From JACCVG01 sp963790245 (GTDB lineage: Bacteria; Actinomycetota; Thermoleophilia; Solirubrobacterales; Thermoleophilaceae): DNA of 64,000 nt. The notes beneath the pieces were generated by a model. The model ran no database searches, had not been told where the DNA came from, and saw only the letters and a list, made by a program, of their open reading frames with translations. The translations under genes and the position numbers were made by a program. Location: the NCBI GenBank assembly GCA_963790245.1, contig CAWBNP010000002.1, positions 868,001 through 932,000 of the forward strand, written 5' to 3'. Positions 35,958 through 44,519 of the stretch are shown here, one piece after another (position 1 is the first letter of the stretch; the number at the start of each line of letters is the position of its first letter).

Positions 35958-37100
35958 TCAGCCGTTGGCGGCGGCCGGCAGCGGCTCGTCCGGCACGGCG
36001 AAGACCTGGTCGACCGAGGTCGAGCGCTTGCCACCGGAGGCGACCAGCAGCTTGAAGTCGTGCGGGTGGGTCGCGACCCGCAGTGCGGTCTCCATCGAGA
36101 CATCGCCGGACTCGACGTGCGTGAGCAGCGCCTGGTCGAAGGTCTGCATCCCGTAGTAGCCGCCCTCGGCGATTACCGACGGCAGCTCTCCCGTCTGCGC
36201 CGGGTCCATGATCATGTCGCGCACCCGACCGGTCATCCGCAGCACCTCGCAGGCGGCGATCCGGCCGTGCCCGTCGATCGTCGGAACGAGCCGCTGGGAG
36301 ACGACGCCCTTGAGCGTGCCGGCGAGCATCGCGCGCGCCTGGCTCTGCGCATGGGGCGGGAAGAAGTCGATGATCCGGTTGACCGATTCGGCGGCGTCGA
36401 CGGTGTGGATCGTGGAGAGCACGAGGTGGCCCGTCTCGGCAGCCGAAAGGGCGGTGTGGACAGTCTCCTCGTCGCGCATCTCGCCGATCAGGATGACGTC
36501 GGGGTCCTGGCGAAGGACGCGACGCAGGGCACGCCCGAAAGAGGCGGTGTCCTCGCCGACCTCGCGCTGGTTGATCAACGAGCGGTGGTCCTGGTGGAGG
36601 TACTCAATCGGATCCTCGATCGTGACGATGTGCTTCGAGCTCGTGCGGTTGATCTGATCGATCATCGCCGCGAGCGTCGTCGACTTACCCGAGCCGGTCG
36701 TCCCGGTGAGCAGGATGATCCCCCGCTCCTCGCGCGCGAGTTCGGAGATAACCGGAGGCAGCTTCAGCGCCTCGACCGACTTGATCTCGAACGGGATCGC
36801 GCGGCAGACGATCGAAACGGCACCGCGCTGGCGGAAGGCGTTGACGCGGAAACGCGCGACTCCGGCCAGTGCATAGGAGAAATCGACCTCGTTCTCTGCG
36901 GCGAAGTCGCGCCGCTTCTGGTCGTCGAGCAGCATCTCGCCGAGCACCGTCTCGGTATCCGCGGGGTTCAGGACCTCTTCCTCGGGAATCGCGACCAGGT
37001 CCCCGTGAATGCGGGTCATCGGCGGAGAGCCCACCTTCAGATGAAGATCCGAGCCCTCGTTGACGACCAAGTACCGCAGCGCTGTATCGAGATCTAACAC
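35958..37100 (-). CDS. pilT: PilT-type retraction ATPase
   Basis: 380 residues. The N-terminal PAS-like domain ends near residue 110. Walker A is LTGTTGSGKSTTLAAMI (133-141), followed by the Asp box IEDPIEYLH, Walker B ILIGEMRDEETV and the His box HLVLSTIHTVDAAESVNRI. These identify PilT/PilU-like motors that depolymerise type IV pili. No pilin or other pilus gene is in the window, so the pilus must be encoded elsewhere. The start is GTG (VLDLDTALRYLVVNEGSDLHL). Divergent from the glutaredoxin gene. Confidence 0.92.
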   Translation of the reverse strand: MLDLDTALRYLVVNEGSDLHLKVGSPPMTRIHGDLVAIPEEEVLNPADTETVLGEMLLDDQKRRDFAAENEVDFSYALAGVARFRVNAFRQRGAVSIVCRAIPFEIKSVEALKLPPVISELAREERGIILLTGTTGSGKSTTLAAMIDQINRTSSKHIVTIEDPIEYLHQDHRSLINQREVGEDTASFGRALRRVLRQDPDVILIGEMRDEETVHTALSAAETGHLVLSTIHTVDAAESVNRIIDFFPPHAQSQARAMLAGTLKGVVSQRLVPTIDGHGRIAACEVLRMTGRVRDMIMDPAQTGELPSVIAEGGYYGMQTFDQALLTHVESGDVSMETALRVATHPHDFKLLVASGGKRSTSVDQVFAVPDEPLPAAANG

Positions 37101-37179
37101 TGTGGCCGTATCGGCACCTGCGGTGATCGGCTTGAGCCCTCGTTGCTGCTCGGAACGATCGAATAGCGATCGCGGACCG

Positions 37180-37185
37180 TAGGCT
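37180..37185 (+). promoter_or_regulatory. -10 hexamer TAGGCT before glutaredoxin gene
   Basis: TAGGCT is 7 nt before the ATG at 37193, with no ribosome-binding site between. Confidence 0.45.
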
Positions 37186-37192
37186 TACCGAC

Positions 37193-37618
37193 ATGGTCGA
37201 CGTAACGGTCTACACGGCGCGGACGTGCCCGTTCTGCATCCGGGCCGAAGGGTTGCTCGCGCGCAAGGGCGTCGAATACGAGCGGATCGTCGTGCACCGA
37301 TTCATGCCCGGCGGTCGGTCTGTCTTACGTGAGCGCTTCGGCGATGAGCACTGGCGCATCCCACAGATCGTGATCGGCGGCGAGCACATCGGCGGCTGCC
37401 GGGAGCTCGTCGCGCTCGAGCACGCCGGGCAACTCGACGGGAAGCTGGCCGGGCAGGTCGATGCGGCCCCCCGGCGAAGCCGGGTAGCCACTGCCGCTCG
37501 CGATGCCGGTGGAGGCGAACCGAGGGTTAAGCGACCTCGCGGAGCTTCTGAGCTTCCGCGAGTGACTGCAGCTTCTTCAGCGACTGATTCTCGATCTGAC
37601 GGATCCGCTCGCGCGTGA
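37193..37618 (+). CDS. Glutaredoxin-fold protein with unusual tail
   Basis: 141 residues. VTVYTARTCPFCIRAEGLL gives the thioredoxin fold with a CPFC active site, and RIPQIVIGGEHIGGCRELVAL the cis-Pro and glutathione/mycothiol-binding region. The glutaredoxin domain ends by about residue 85. The remaining ~56 residues are low-complexity, and the last 30 are antisense to the 3' end of the sigma factor gene. They may be a read-through tail from loss of an earlier stop. A dithiol oxidoreductase role (mycoredoxin-like) is plausible. Confidence 0.82.
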   Translation: MVDVTVYTARTCPFCIRAEGLLARKGVEYERIVVHRFMPGGRSVLRERFGDEHWRIPQIVIGGEHIGGCRELVALEHAGQLDGKLAGQVDAAPRRSRVATAARDAGGGEPRVKRPRGASELPRVTAASSATDSRSDGSARA

Positions 37619-38630
37619 CGTTGAACGTACGGCCGACCTCGTCGAGCGTGCGGGGGTGCTCGCCTCCGAGGCCGTAGCGCAGCTCGAGCACTCGGCGCTC
37701 GCGGTAGGACAGGTTCTCGAGGGCTTCGCGGAGCGCCTCCTTCGTGAGGATGTCGGCGGCCCGCTCATACGGCGACTCGGCCTTCTCGTCGGCGATGAAC
37801 TGACCGAACTCCGATTCCTCCTCGTCCCCGACGGGCTTCTCGAGCGACACCGGCGCCTGCGCGGAGCGCTTGATCGAGTCGACCTCTTCGGGATCGATCC
37901 CGGTGACCTCGGCGATCTCCTCCGGCGTCGGCTCGCGGCCGAGCTCGGTGACCAGCTTTCGCTCGGCGCGGCCGATCTTGTTGAGCTTCTCTACGACGTG
38001 GACCGGGATGCGGATCGTGCGGGCCTTGTCTGCGAGCGCGCGGGCGATCGCCTGACGGATCCACCAGGTCGCATAGGTCGAGAACTTGAAGCCCTTGCGG
38101 TAGTCGAATTTCTCGGCCGCGCGGACCAGACCGAGCGTGCCCTCCTGGATCAGATCGAGAAACGGGAGACCTTGGTTGCGGTAGTTCTTCGCGATCGAGA
38201 CGACGAGTCGCAGGTTGGACTCGACCATCTTCTGCTTGGCGTCGAGATCGCCCCGCTCGATCCGCTGTGCGAGATCAACCTCTTCCTGAGCGGTCAGTAG
38301 CCGGACCTTGCCGATGTCCTTGAGGAACAGCTGCAGCGAGTCAGTCGTCATGTCGGCCTTCAGCTCGATCGGAGCCTTGGCCTTACGCCGTCCCTTCTTG
38401 TCGGGAGCGCGCTCGACAGCGGCGCTCGCTGCGACGGCGGGGTCGGGGTCGTCGATCAGCTCGATCTCGGACTTCTCGAGATATCCGTGTAGATCCTCGA
38501 TGTCGCCCTCGTCGAGTTCGACCTCCGCGAGCGCCCCGGCGACCTCGGAGTAGGTGAGAACGCCGGCCTGCTGACCCTTTGTGACGAGGAGCTTGACCTC
38601 CTCGAGTTCCTGAAGTTCGGCTACTGACAT
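37527..38630 (-). CDS. rpoD: Principal RNA polymerase sigma factor (sigma-70)
   Basis: 367 residues. Region 1.2 (SLQLFLKDIGKVRLLTAQEEV), region 2 (NLRLVVSIAKNYRNQGLPFLDLIQEG, then FDYRKGFKFSTYATWWIRQAI, the core- and -10-binding helices), region 3 (IRIPVHVVEKLNKI) and region 4 with LRYGLGG, TLDEVGRTFNVTRERIRQIE. It ends LKKLQSLAEAQKLR, typical of SigA/HrdB. The N-terminal ~110 residues are acidic (region 1.1-like). The ATG at 38630 is chosen because the mapped promoter would place the transcript start near 38687, inside a longer open frame. It should direct most housekeeping transcription. Confidence 0.95.
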   Translation of the reverse strand: MSVAELQELEEVKLLVTKGQQAGVLTYSEVAGALAEVELDEGDIEDLHGYLEKSEIELIDDPDPAVAASAAVERAPDKKGRRKAKAPIELKADMTTDSLQLFLKDIGKVRLLTAQEEVDLAQRIERGDLDAKQKMVESNLRLVVSIAKNYRNQGLPFLDLIQEGTLGLVRAAEKFDYRKGFKFSTYATWWIRQAIARALADKARTIRIPVHVVEKLNKIGRAERKLVTELGREPTPEEIAEVTGIDPEEVDSIKRSAQAPVSLEKPVGDEEESEFGQFIADEKAESPYERAADILTKEALREALENLSYRERRVLELRYGLGGEHPRTLDEVGRTFNVTRERIRQIENQSLKKLQSLAEAQKLREVA

Positions 38631-38693
38631 GGACTCTCGATCATGTTGAAGGCGATCCGCGGACGCAGGTCGCCAGTGAAACAAAGGACGATT

Positions 38694-38722
38694 AGGTTAG
38701 TCACTATCTTTTTTGAAGTCAA
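38694..38722 (-). promoter_or_regulatory. Promoter of the sigma factor gene
   Basis: Minus strand: -35 TTGACT (38717-38722), 17-nt A-rich spacer, -10 TAACCT (38694-38699). Predicted start near 38687 gives a ~57-nt leader. This 200-base region (38631-38830) is the longest gene-free stretch and is distinctly AT-richer than its surroundings; nothing else is recognised in it. Confidence 0.6.
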
Positions 38723-38830
38723 GGAGTCAGAGCACCCTGATATGACCTTCGACAGTTCTACTACCCAGCATTAGCTGATTGGATACGAGTACGGCCGAAG
38801 TTTCGATTGCGATCATGAACGGAGCCCCCG

Positions 38831-39199
38831 ATGAGCGGCGAAGACGACAGCATCCTCGGCAACCTGCCGCGGTCCCGACCCGGTACCCGCAGCGACAAGC
38901 GGTCCGGCTCCAAGTCGACGGCCGCTCCCTCCGCGACTCGTAAGCCTGCAACCAAGAAACCGACTGCGGCCGCAAAGTCGCGCTCGCCGAAGGCCGGGGC
39001 CAAGAAGGCCGCCGCGCCGCTTCCGCCCCAGGCGCCGCCGCCGAGGGCCCCCACAGGACCGGCGGCCAGCGGTCCGCCCGTGCGCAACTCGGACCCGGTC
39101 GGCGACGTCGTGCGTGCGGCCGAGGCGCTTGCGACGACCTCGGTGCGTGTCGCGGCCTCGCTGGCGGGCGAGGCGTTGCGCAGGCTTTCTGGCCGTTGA
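38831..39199 (+). CDS. Lys/Ala/Pro-rich low-complexity protein
   Basis: 122 residues. An N-terminal SGEDDSILGNLPRSRPG is followed by ~60 residues rich in Lys, Ala, Pro and Ser (TKKPTAAAKSR, AGAKKAAAPLPP), like the tail of histone H1 or actinobacterial HU extensions. The last ~30 residues form a likely amphipathic helix (DVVRAAEALATTSVRVAASLAGEALRRL). GGAG precedes the ATG by 6 nt. The stop overlaps the yihY start (TTGA), so the two are co-translated. It may bind nucleic acid or a membrane partner; no family is recognised. Confidence 0.65.
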   Translation: MSGEDDSILGNLPRSRPGTRSDKRSGSKSTAAPSATRKPATKKPTAAAKSRSPKAGAKKAAAPLPPQAPPPRAPTGPAASGPPVRNSDPVGDVVRAAEALATTSVRVAASLAGEALRRLSGR

Positions 39200-40719
39200 G
39201 TGCCCTGCGCGGAGCGGGGCGGCCGCTGAAGCGCTTCTACATCAAGGCCTACGAGGACAACCTGACCGGCCTCGCGGCAATGGTCGCCTACAACCTGCTG
39301 CTGTCGATCTTCCCGCTCGCTCTGATCGCCCTGTTCATTACGTCCCAGGTGCTCCAGAGCGCTGACCTACAGCGCAGCCTCTTCACCGACCTCCAGCAGG
39401 TCTTCCCGAACTCCGCCGAATCGACGCTTGCGAACCTCCTGACCCAGATCAGGACCTCCACGACAGGGATCGGGCTGCTCGCGCTGGTCGTCTCGGTCTG
39501 GATCTGCACGTCATTCTGGGGAGCGCTCGACACGGCTTTCCGGCGGATCTACCACACGCTCGACGGGCGCGGCTGGGTCCAGCAGAAGCGCTTCGCGCTT
39601 GCGATGCTCGTCGTCTCGCTGCTGTTCATCGCCTCGACGGTGGCGGTTCCGGCGCTTCAGAGCATTCTCGTGCACGGCGCGGAAGGGCTGCCGTTCGGCC
39701 TCGGGCAGATCGAAGCGATCGTGTTCGCCACCTCGCTCGCGGGCGGGATTCTCGTCCTGTTCGTCGTCCTCATGATCATCTACCGAACGGTCCCCTATGC
39801 GCGCGTGCCCTGGTATGCGGTCTGGCCCGGCACGCTGGCCGCAACGCTCGCGATGACCGCGGTCGATTACGCCTTCCCCGCCTACCTGTCGAACATCTCC
39901 ACCCTCTCGGGCCTGGGTACCACGCTGATCTTCATCGTGATCGTGCTGCTGTGGTTCTACGCGGTCGCGATCATCATCCTCGGCGGGGCGGTGATCAACT
40001 CCGTGCGCTTCGAAGATGGTCCGCCACCCCACCATGCCCGCAACTGGATCGGGCGCAGGCGCAGCGCTGCAATGGTGCAGATCGTCACCGAACCCGAGAG
40101 CGACGACCCAGGCGACGGATCCGCGCGCAGCAAGCAGGTCGCCGATGTCGTGATGCCCAAGGAGGAACTCGAGCGGCTCTGGACCGCCGAATCGCTCGAG
40201 CGGCTGGCGCGGACCTACTGGCGCTTCCTGACGCGCGTCTCGCTCGGGATCCTACGGGTGCTCTATACCGATGAGGGTCGTGAGATCGTGGTCCTGACGC
40301 GTCCGTTCCGGCTGCTCACCTTTCATCCCCCGGAGTACGAGATGAGTGCGGAGCGGGGCGTCGTGACCTGGAGGATCGACAGTGGGTTGCTCGTCGCGCC
40401 GCGCGGGCGCGGAAAGGGCTATCTACAGATTGTCGCCTCCCTCCCACCCGAGGACGCCAGCGCTCGCGCACGAGCCGCGTCGCCGGGACGCAGCGAGCAG
40501 CAAGGAACGGTGAGGATCAGCTCGGAGGTCGCGAACTTCTATCCGCTGCTGGCCGGATCGGGCTGGTTCGCGCGGCTCGGGGCCGTCGTCTACCGAGAGA
40601 CCCAGCTACGCATCCACGTGATCGTCACCTACGGGTTCCTGCGCTCGCTGGCCCGTATGGATCTGGCCGAGTCGCGCGTCGGGAGCCTGCGGACCCGAGA
40701 GACGGACCACGCGGGTTAG
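39196..40719 (+). CDS. YihY/BrkB-family membrane protein with long C-terminal extension
   Basis: 507 residues. The first ~290 hold the YihY/BrkB domain: DNLTGLAAMVAYNLLLSIFPL, WGALDTAFRRIYH and five or six membrane helices ending near ILGGAVINSVRFED. The last ~215 residues are soluble and not part of the usual family (typically ~300 residues): basic linker, helical KEELERLWTAESLERLARTYW and a beta-rich stretch (EIVVLTRPFRLLTFHPPEYE). TTG start overlapping the previous stop. YihY proteins have no firm biochemical function. Stop codons of this gene and glpX sit in one hairpin. Confidence 0.85.
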   Translation: MSALRGAGRPLKRFYIKAYEDNLTGLAAMVAYNLLLSIFPLALIALFITSQVLQSADLQRSLFTDLQQVFPNSAESTLANLLTQIRTSTTGIGLLALVVSVWICTSFWGALDTAFRRIYHTLDGRGWVQQKRFALAMLVVSLLFIASTVAVPALQSILVHGAEGLPFGLGQIEAIVFATSLAGGILVLFVVLMIIYRTVPYARVPWYAVWPGTLAATLAMTAVDYAFPAYLSNISTLSGLGTTLIFIVIVLLWFYAVAIIILGGAVINSVRFEDGPPPHHARNWIGRRRSAAMVQIVTEPESDDPGDGSARSKQVADVVMPKEELERLWTAESLERLARTYWRFLTRVSLGILRVLYTDEGREIVVLTRPFRLLTFHPPEYEMSAERGVVTWRIDSGLLVAPRGRGKGYLQIVASLPPEDASARARAASPGRSEQQGTVRISSEVANFYPLLAGSGWFARLGAVVYRETQLRIHVIVTYGFLRSLARMDLAESRVGSLRTRETDHAG

Positions 40720-40724
40720 CCCGC
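40711..40724. terminator. Short hairpin spanning convergent stop codons
   Basis: GCGGG-TTAG-CCCGC: a perfect 5-bp stem whose loop holds both the yihY and glpX stop codons. It might act as a weak bidirectional terminator. Confidence 0.3.
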
Positions 40725-41723
40725 CCGGGAGCCTGTGATCTCGCGAAGCTTCGCGCGGTCGTGGGTCGCCTGGATTTTGCGCATCGTTCCCGATCGCGTC
40801 CGGGTGACAAGCGATTCGGTGGTCGCGCCGGTCGCTGTGTAGTGGACGCCGTCAAGCAGGTCACCGTCGGTGACGCCGGTCGCGGCGAAAAACACATCGT
40901 CGCCCGCTACCAGGCGGTCGACATCTACGATCTCATCGAGGTCGTAGCCCGCCTCGAGCGCGGCATTTCGCTCGCCGACGTCGCGCGGCCACATGCGACC
41001 CAGCAACTGGCCCCCGAGGCACTTGATCGCCGCCGCCGTGATCACTCCCTCGGGGGTTCCACCGATTCCCCAGAGGAGGTCAACCGGCGAGCCCGCCGTC
41101 GCGGCGATCAGGCCAGCGGAGACGTCACCGTGAGGAATGAAACGGATCCGACCGCCGGCCTCGCGCACCGCGGCGACGGCATCCGAATGCCGCGGGCGAT
41201 CGAGCATCACGACCGTGACGTCCTCGACGCCGGTCCCCTTGCGCTCGGCGATCAGCCGCAGAGTCTCCGGTAGCGGCCGATCCAGATCGAGTAGGTCCGA
41301 GAACTCGGGCGAGGTCGCAATCTTCTCCATATAGACGCACGGACCGGGGTCGAACATCGTTCCGCGCGCGGAGAGGGCGATCACAGCGAGCGCACGCGGA
41401 GCGCCGGTCGCGGCGAGGTCGGTCCCTTCCAGCGGGTCGACGGCGATGTCGACCTCGGGAGCCGAGCCATCTCCGATCCGCTCGCCGTTGTAGAGCATCG
41501 GCGCCTCGTCCTTCTCCCCCTCACCGATCACGACCGTTCCGTCCATATGGACGGTGTCGAGCATCAAACGCATCGCATCGACGGCGGCCTGATCGGCGGC
41601 GATCTTGTCGCCCTGACCGACACGCCGAGCAGCGGCGAGCGCCGCGTATTCAGTGACCCGCACCATCTCGAGGGCGAGGTTGCGGTCAGGACGCGCGGGC
41701 GCGATCGCCCGTTCAGGCTTCAT
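40716..41723 (-). CDS. glpX: Class II fructose-1,6-bisphosphatase
   Basis: 335 residues. GEGEKDEAPMLYNGERIGDG, then DIAVDPLEGTDLAATG and later LLWGIGGTPEGVITAAA are GlpX signatures. It removes the 1-phosphate of fructose-1,6-bisphosphate, the committed step of gluconeogenesis, in the cytoplasm with Mg2+/Mn2+. Gluconeogenesis would serve growth on acetate and fatty acids, consistent with the acetate operon and beta-oxidation genes here. The ATG at 41723 is used. A small membrane protein gene precedes it on the same strand, 16 nt away. Confidence 0.95.
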   Translation of the reverse strand: MKPERAIAPARPDRNLALEMVRVTEYAALAAARRVGQGDKIAADQAAVDAMRLMLDTVHMDGTVVIGEGEKDEAPMLYNGERIGDGSAPEVDIAVDPLEGTDLAATGAPRALAVIALSARGTMFDPGPCVYMEKIATSPEFSDLLDLDRPLPETLRLIAERKGTGVEDVTVVMLDRPRHSDAVAAVREAGGRIRFIPHGDVSAGLIAATAGSPVDLLWGIGGTPEGVITAAAIKCLGGQLLGRMWPRDVGERNAALEAGYDLDEIVDVDRLVAGDDVFFAATGVTDGDLLDGVHYTATGATTESLVTRTRSGTMRKIQATHDRAKLREITGSRAG

Positions 41724-41739
41724 CGCGCAAGCCCAAGTC

Positions 41740-42225
41740 TTAGAAAACGCCGGGAGGGCGGCGGCCCCTGATGCTCTGGGCCTGGCGGAAGAAGCCACTG
41801 ATGCCGATTCCGAGCGCTCCGAGCAGGCCGATATACCAGCCGATCTGGTTGGTGATCGTCGAATCGGGTTCGCCCGGCTTGCCGAGCAGGAAGCCGTTCA
41901 GGAGAATCAGCGTGACCGCGATCAAGCCGATGATCATCGTGATCTCACCAGGACGCCAGGTGAGCTTCTGGTTGCTGGCCACGATGTAGGCGAGCACGAA
42001 CGGCGCCAGGCAGGCAGCGGTCAACACGAAGTCGAGCAGACCAAAGGTCTGCCACGCGTTCAGTGTCGTCTCCCGGAGACCGTTGATCGCACCGTTGCCG
42101 GTGACCGAGAACCAGGGCAGGAAGAGCGACCCGAACAGGACCGCTGATGCCAGGAAACCCCCGAACTCGGCCGGGAGCAGCCGCGAGGTCTTTACCGCAT
42201 GCGCGTCTGATGCTCCGGCCCCCAT
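41740..42225 (-). CDS. Four-helix membrane protein
   Basis: 161 residues, not recognised. Four hydrophobic segments are clear: GGFLASAVLFGSLFLPWF, LLDFVLTAACLAPFVLAYIV, MIIGLIAVTLILLNGFLL and IGWYIGLLGALGIGISGFF. A short basic tail follows. Actinobacteria often carry such small four-TM proteins of unknown role. The ATG at 42225 has TATGTT 8 nt upstream. Longer open sequence before it overlaps dodecin and is rejected. It lies 16 nt before glpX and may share its transcript. Confidence 0.75.
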   Translation of the reverse strand: MGAGASDAHAVKTSRLLPAEFGGFLASAVLFGSLFLPWFSVTGNGAINGLRETTLNAWQTFGLLDFVLTAACLAPFVLAYIVASNQKLTWRPGEITMIIGLIAVTLILLNGFLLGKPGEPDSTITNQIGWYIGLLGALGIGISGFFRQAQSIRGRRPPGVF

Positions 42226-42233
42226 CCGGTCGC

Positions 42234-42239
42234 AACATA
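42234..42239 (-). promoter_or_regulatory. -10 hexamer TATGTT, leaderless type
   Basis: Minus-strand TATGTT lies 8 nt before the ATG at 42225. Confidence 0.4.
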
Positions 42240-42300
42240 CACAGAGGGCCGCCGACCGTCTACCTTGCGGCGTCCCGGCACCCACCACCCGAGGAGAGCG

Positions 42301-42510
42301 ATGTCCGTCGTCAAGATCATCGAACTCGTCGGAGCCTCGACCAAGAGCTCCGACGATGCCGTCCGCCAGGCGCTCGAGGAAGCACGCGCCACGCTGCGCA
42401 ACATCAAGGCGATCGACGTGGTCTCGACGGGCCTGCGCGGTGAGAACCTCGACGAATGGCGCGCCCACATCCGCGTCGCGTTCCTGGTCGAGCGAGTCGG
42501 TGGCGGATGA
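42301..42510 (+). CDS. Dodecin
   Basis: 69 residues, matching the family length. VVKIIELVGASTKSSDDAVRQALEEARATLRNIKAIDVV and HIRVAFLVER are dodecin features. It forms hollow dodecamers that bind flavin (FMN) or CoA dimers and act as a flavin reservoir. GAGGAGAG precedes the ATG by about 2-5 nt. Its stop overlaps the SDR start (ATGA), an unusual pairing with a dehydrogenase that does not itself need flavin. Confidence 0.9.
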   Translation: MSVVKIIELVGASTKSSDDAVRQALEEARATLRNIKAIDVVSTGLRGENLDEWRAHIRVAFLVERVGGG

Positions 42511-43274
42511 ATCTCCAGGGAGCCGCAGCACTGATCAGCGGCGGGGCCTCGGGCCTCGGCGAGGCCACGGCGAGAGAGCTCGTCAATCGCGGCGCCCGGG
42601 TGGCGATCCTCGATCGTGACGGCGACCGCGCGAGCCAGCTCGCGAGCGAGCTCGGGGACGGAGCGCTCGCGTGCACCGGCGATGTGACCGACGAGGCACA
42701 GGTCGCGGCAGCAGTCGACGACGCGGTCGAGGCCTTCGGCGAGATCCGCTTCGCCTGCGCCTGCGCGGGCATCGGCTGGGCCGAGCGGGTCGTCGGAAAG
42801 CAGGGAGCGGCACAGCTCAAGCCGTTCGAGACCGTGGTCGCGGTCAACCTGATCGGCAGCTTCAACCTGCTGCGGCTCGCCGCCGCCGCGATGGCTTCAA
42901 ACGAACCCGACGACGACGGTGAGCGTGGCGCGGTCGTGATGACGGCATCGGTTGCGGCCTTCGACGGTCAGATCGGGCAGATCGCCTACGCGGCCTCCAA
43001 GGGCGGGGTCGTCGGGATGACGCTCCCGGCGGCACGCGACCTCGCCGGTAGGGGGATCCGGGTATGCACGATCGCGCCGGGGCTGTTCGATACGCCGCTA
43101 CTGGCCGCCCTGCCGGAGGAGGCGCGCGACTCGCTCGGCAAGTCCGTCCCGTTCCCGCCCCGCCTCGGCCGGCCCCAGGAGTACGGCCAGCTCGCCTGCG
43201 ACATCGCCCAGAACGGGATGCTGAACGGGGAGACGATCCGACTCGACGGCGCGATCCGGATGGCGCCCAAGTAG
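42507..43274 (+). CDS. Short-chain dehydrogenase (3-hydroxyacyl-CoA dehydrogenase type II-like)
   Basis: 255 residues. LISGGASGLGEATARELVNRG (NAD-binding T/SGGxxGLG), LDRDGD (NAD preference) and YAASKGG with the upstream Ser for the catalytic triad are clear. GLFDTPLLAALPEE in the tail resembles human HSD17B10 and bacterial 2-methyl-3-hydroxybutyryl-CoA dehydrogenases. It would oxidise 3-hydroxyacyl-CoA and feed the thiolase encoded 61 nt downstream. ATGA overlap with the dodecin stop fixes the start. Confidence 0.88.
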   Translation: MNLQGAAALISGGASGLGEATARELVNRGARVAILDRDGDRASQLASELGDGALACTGDVTDEAQVAAAVDDAVEAFGEIRFACACAGIGWAERVVGKQGAAQLKPFETVVAVNLIGSFNLLRLAAAAMASNEPDDDGERGAVVMTASVAAFDGQIGQIAYAASKGGVVGMTLPAARDLAGRGIRVCTIAPGLFDTPLLAALPEEARDSLGKSVPFPPRLGRPQEYGQLACDIAQNGMLNGETIRLDGAIRMAPK

Positions 43275-43282
43275 CGCTGGCG

Positions 43283-43288
43283 TAGGAT
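43283..43288 (+). promoter_or_regulatory. Candidate -10 TAGGAT for thiolase
   Basis: TAGGAT starts 53 nt before the thiolase ATG and would give a leader of ~40 nt with GAAGGAG as the ribosome-binding site. Thiolase may also be read from upstream. Confidence 0.3.
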
Positions 43289-43335
43289 CGCCACCCCGCC
43301 TCTAGACCCCAACACCTCCGAAGGAGCCGCCGCCA

Positions 43336-44493
43336 ATGCCTGAAGCAGTGATCGTCGACACCATCCGTACGCCAATCGGGCGCGCCTTCAAGGGTTCGCT
43401 GATCGGCCATCGCCCCGACGACATGGGCGCGTTCGTGATCGATGCCCTGCTCGACCGTGTCCCGGCCGTCAAGCCCGAAGACGTCGAGGAGGTCGCGATG
43501 GGCTGTGGCCTGCCCCAGGGCGAACAGGCTTTCAACCTCGGCCGGATCGCCGTCCTGCTCTCTCGCCTGCCGGACACGACCAACGGCATCACGCTCGCTC
43601 GCTACTGCTCCTCGAGCCTCGACGCGATCAACTACGCGGCGAGCCGGATCATCGCCGGCCAGGGCCACACCTACATCGCGGCGGGAGTCGAGGCCGTCTC
43701 CCACTACAACGAGCAGCAGGAGGCCGCCGGGGTCCAGCACCAGAACGCCAAGCTCGACGGCCAGGAGGGGCGCGTCGACGCCTACATCGGGATGGGGTTC
43801 ACGGCCGTCAACGTCGCCAAGAAGTACGGCGTCTCACGCGAGGACATGGACCGCTACGCACAGCGCTCACAGGAGCTCGCGGTCGCCTCGCAGGAATCGG
43901 GCTTCTTCGATCGCGAGATCGTCCCGATCCCGAACGCCGACGGGGACGAGGTCGGCAAGGACGACGGGCCGCGGGCGAGCTCGACCTACGAGAAGCTCTC
44001 TGAGCTCGACGAGGCGTTCGGCGGCGGCGGCGTGACGGCCGGCAACTCGTGCCCGCTCAACGACGGCGCCGCCGCAGTGATGCTGATGAGCGCGGAGCGG
44101 GCGGAGGAACTCGGCCTGACCCCGCGCGCCCGGATCGTCACCTCGGCGCACGGCGGTCTCGAGCCCGAGCTGATGGGCGTCGCGCCGATCGAGGCGATCG
44201 CCACGGTGCTCGACCGGGCCGGCATGACGATCGGCGACATCGACCGCGTCGAGCTCAACGAGGCGTTTGCCGCCCAGGTGATCCCGATCATGGACGAGTG
44301 CGGGATCGAGCTCGACAAGCTCAATACCCACGGCGGCGCGATCGCGCTCGGCCACCCGTTCGGGATGACCGGCGCGCGGATCATGGGCACGCTGCTCAAC
44401 GTGCTCGAGACCGACGACCAGACGGTCGGCCTCGAGACGATGTGCGTCGCCGGCGGTCAGGGAATGGCGACGATCGTGGAGCGCGTCAGCTAG
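43336..44493 (+). CDS. Acetyl-CoA C-acyltransferase (thiolase)
   Basis: 385 residues, thiolase fold. LARYCSSSLDAIN holds the acyl-accepting Cys, GGAIALGHPFGMTGAR the catalytic His, and MCVAGGQGMA the second catalytic Cys. It cleaves 3-ketoacyl-CoA in beta-oxidation or condenses acyl-CoAs in the reverse direction. It probably works with the SDR encoded just before and the acyl-CoA dehydrogenase at 13341. GAAGGAG precedes the ATG. Two hairpins follow its stop. Confidence 0.94.
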   Translation: MPEAVIVDTIRTPIGRAFKGSLIGHRPDDMGAFVIDALLDRVPAVKPEDVEEVAMGCGLPQGEQAFNLGRIAVLLSRLPDTTNGITLARYCSSSLDAINYAASRIIAGQGHTYIAAGVEAVSHYNEQQEAAGVQHQNAKLDGQEGRVDAYIGMGFTAVNVAKKYGVSREDMDRYAQRSQELAVASQESGFFDREIVPIPNADGDEVGKDDGPRASSTYEKLSELDEAFGGGGVTAGNSCPLNDGAAAVMLMSAERAEELGLTPRARIVTSAHGGLEPELMGVAPIEAIATVLDRAGMTIGDIDRVELNEAFAAQVIPIMDECGIELDKLNTHGGAIALGHPFGMTGARIMGTLLNVLETDDQTVGLETMCVAGGQGMATIVERVS

Positions 44494-44519
44494 CCCCCAC
44501 CGGTCGTGCGCAGTGCCCG

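Noticed and set aside
35337..37097. A 586-codon plus-strand frame over AIM24 and pilT.
   Set aside because: It crosses two well-supported genes on the other strand and shows no domain.
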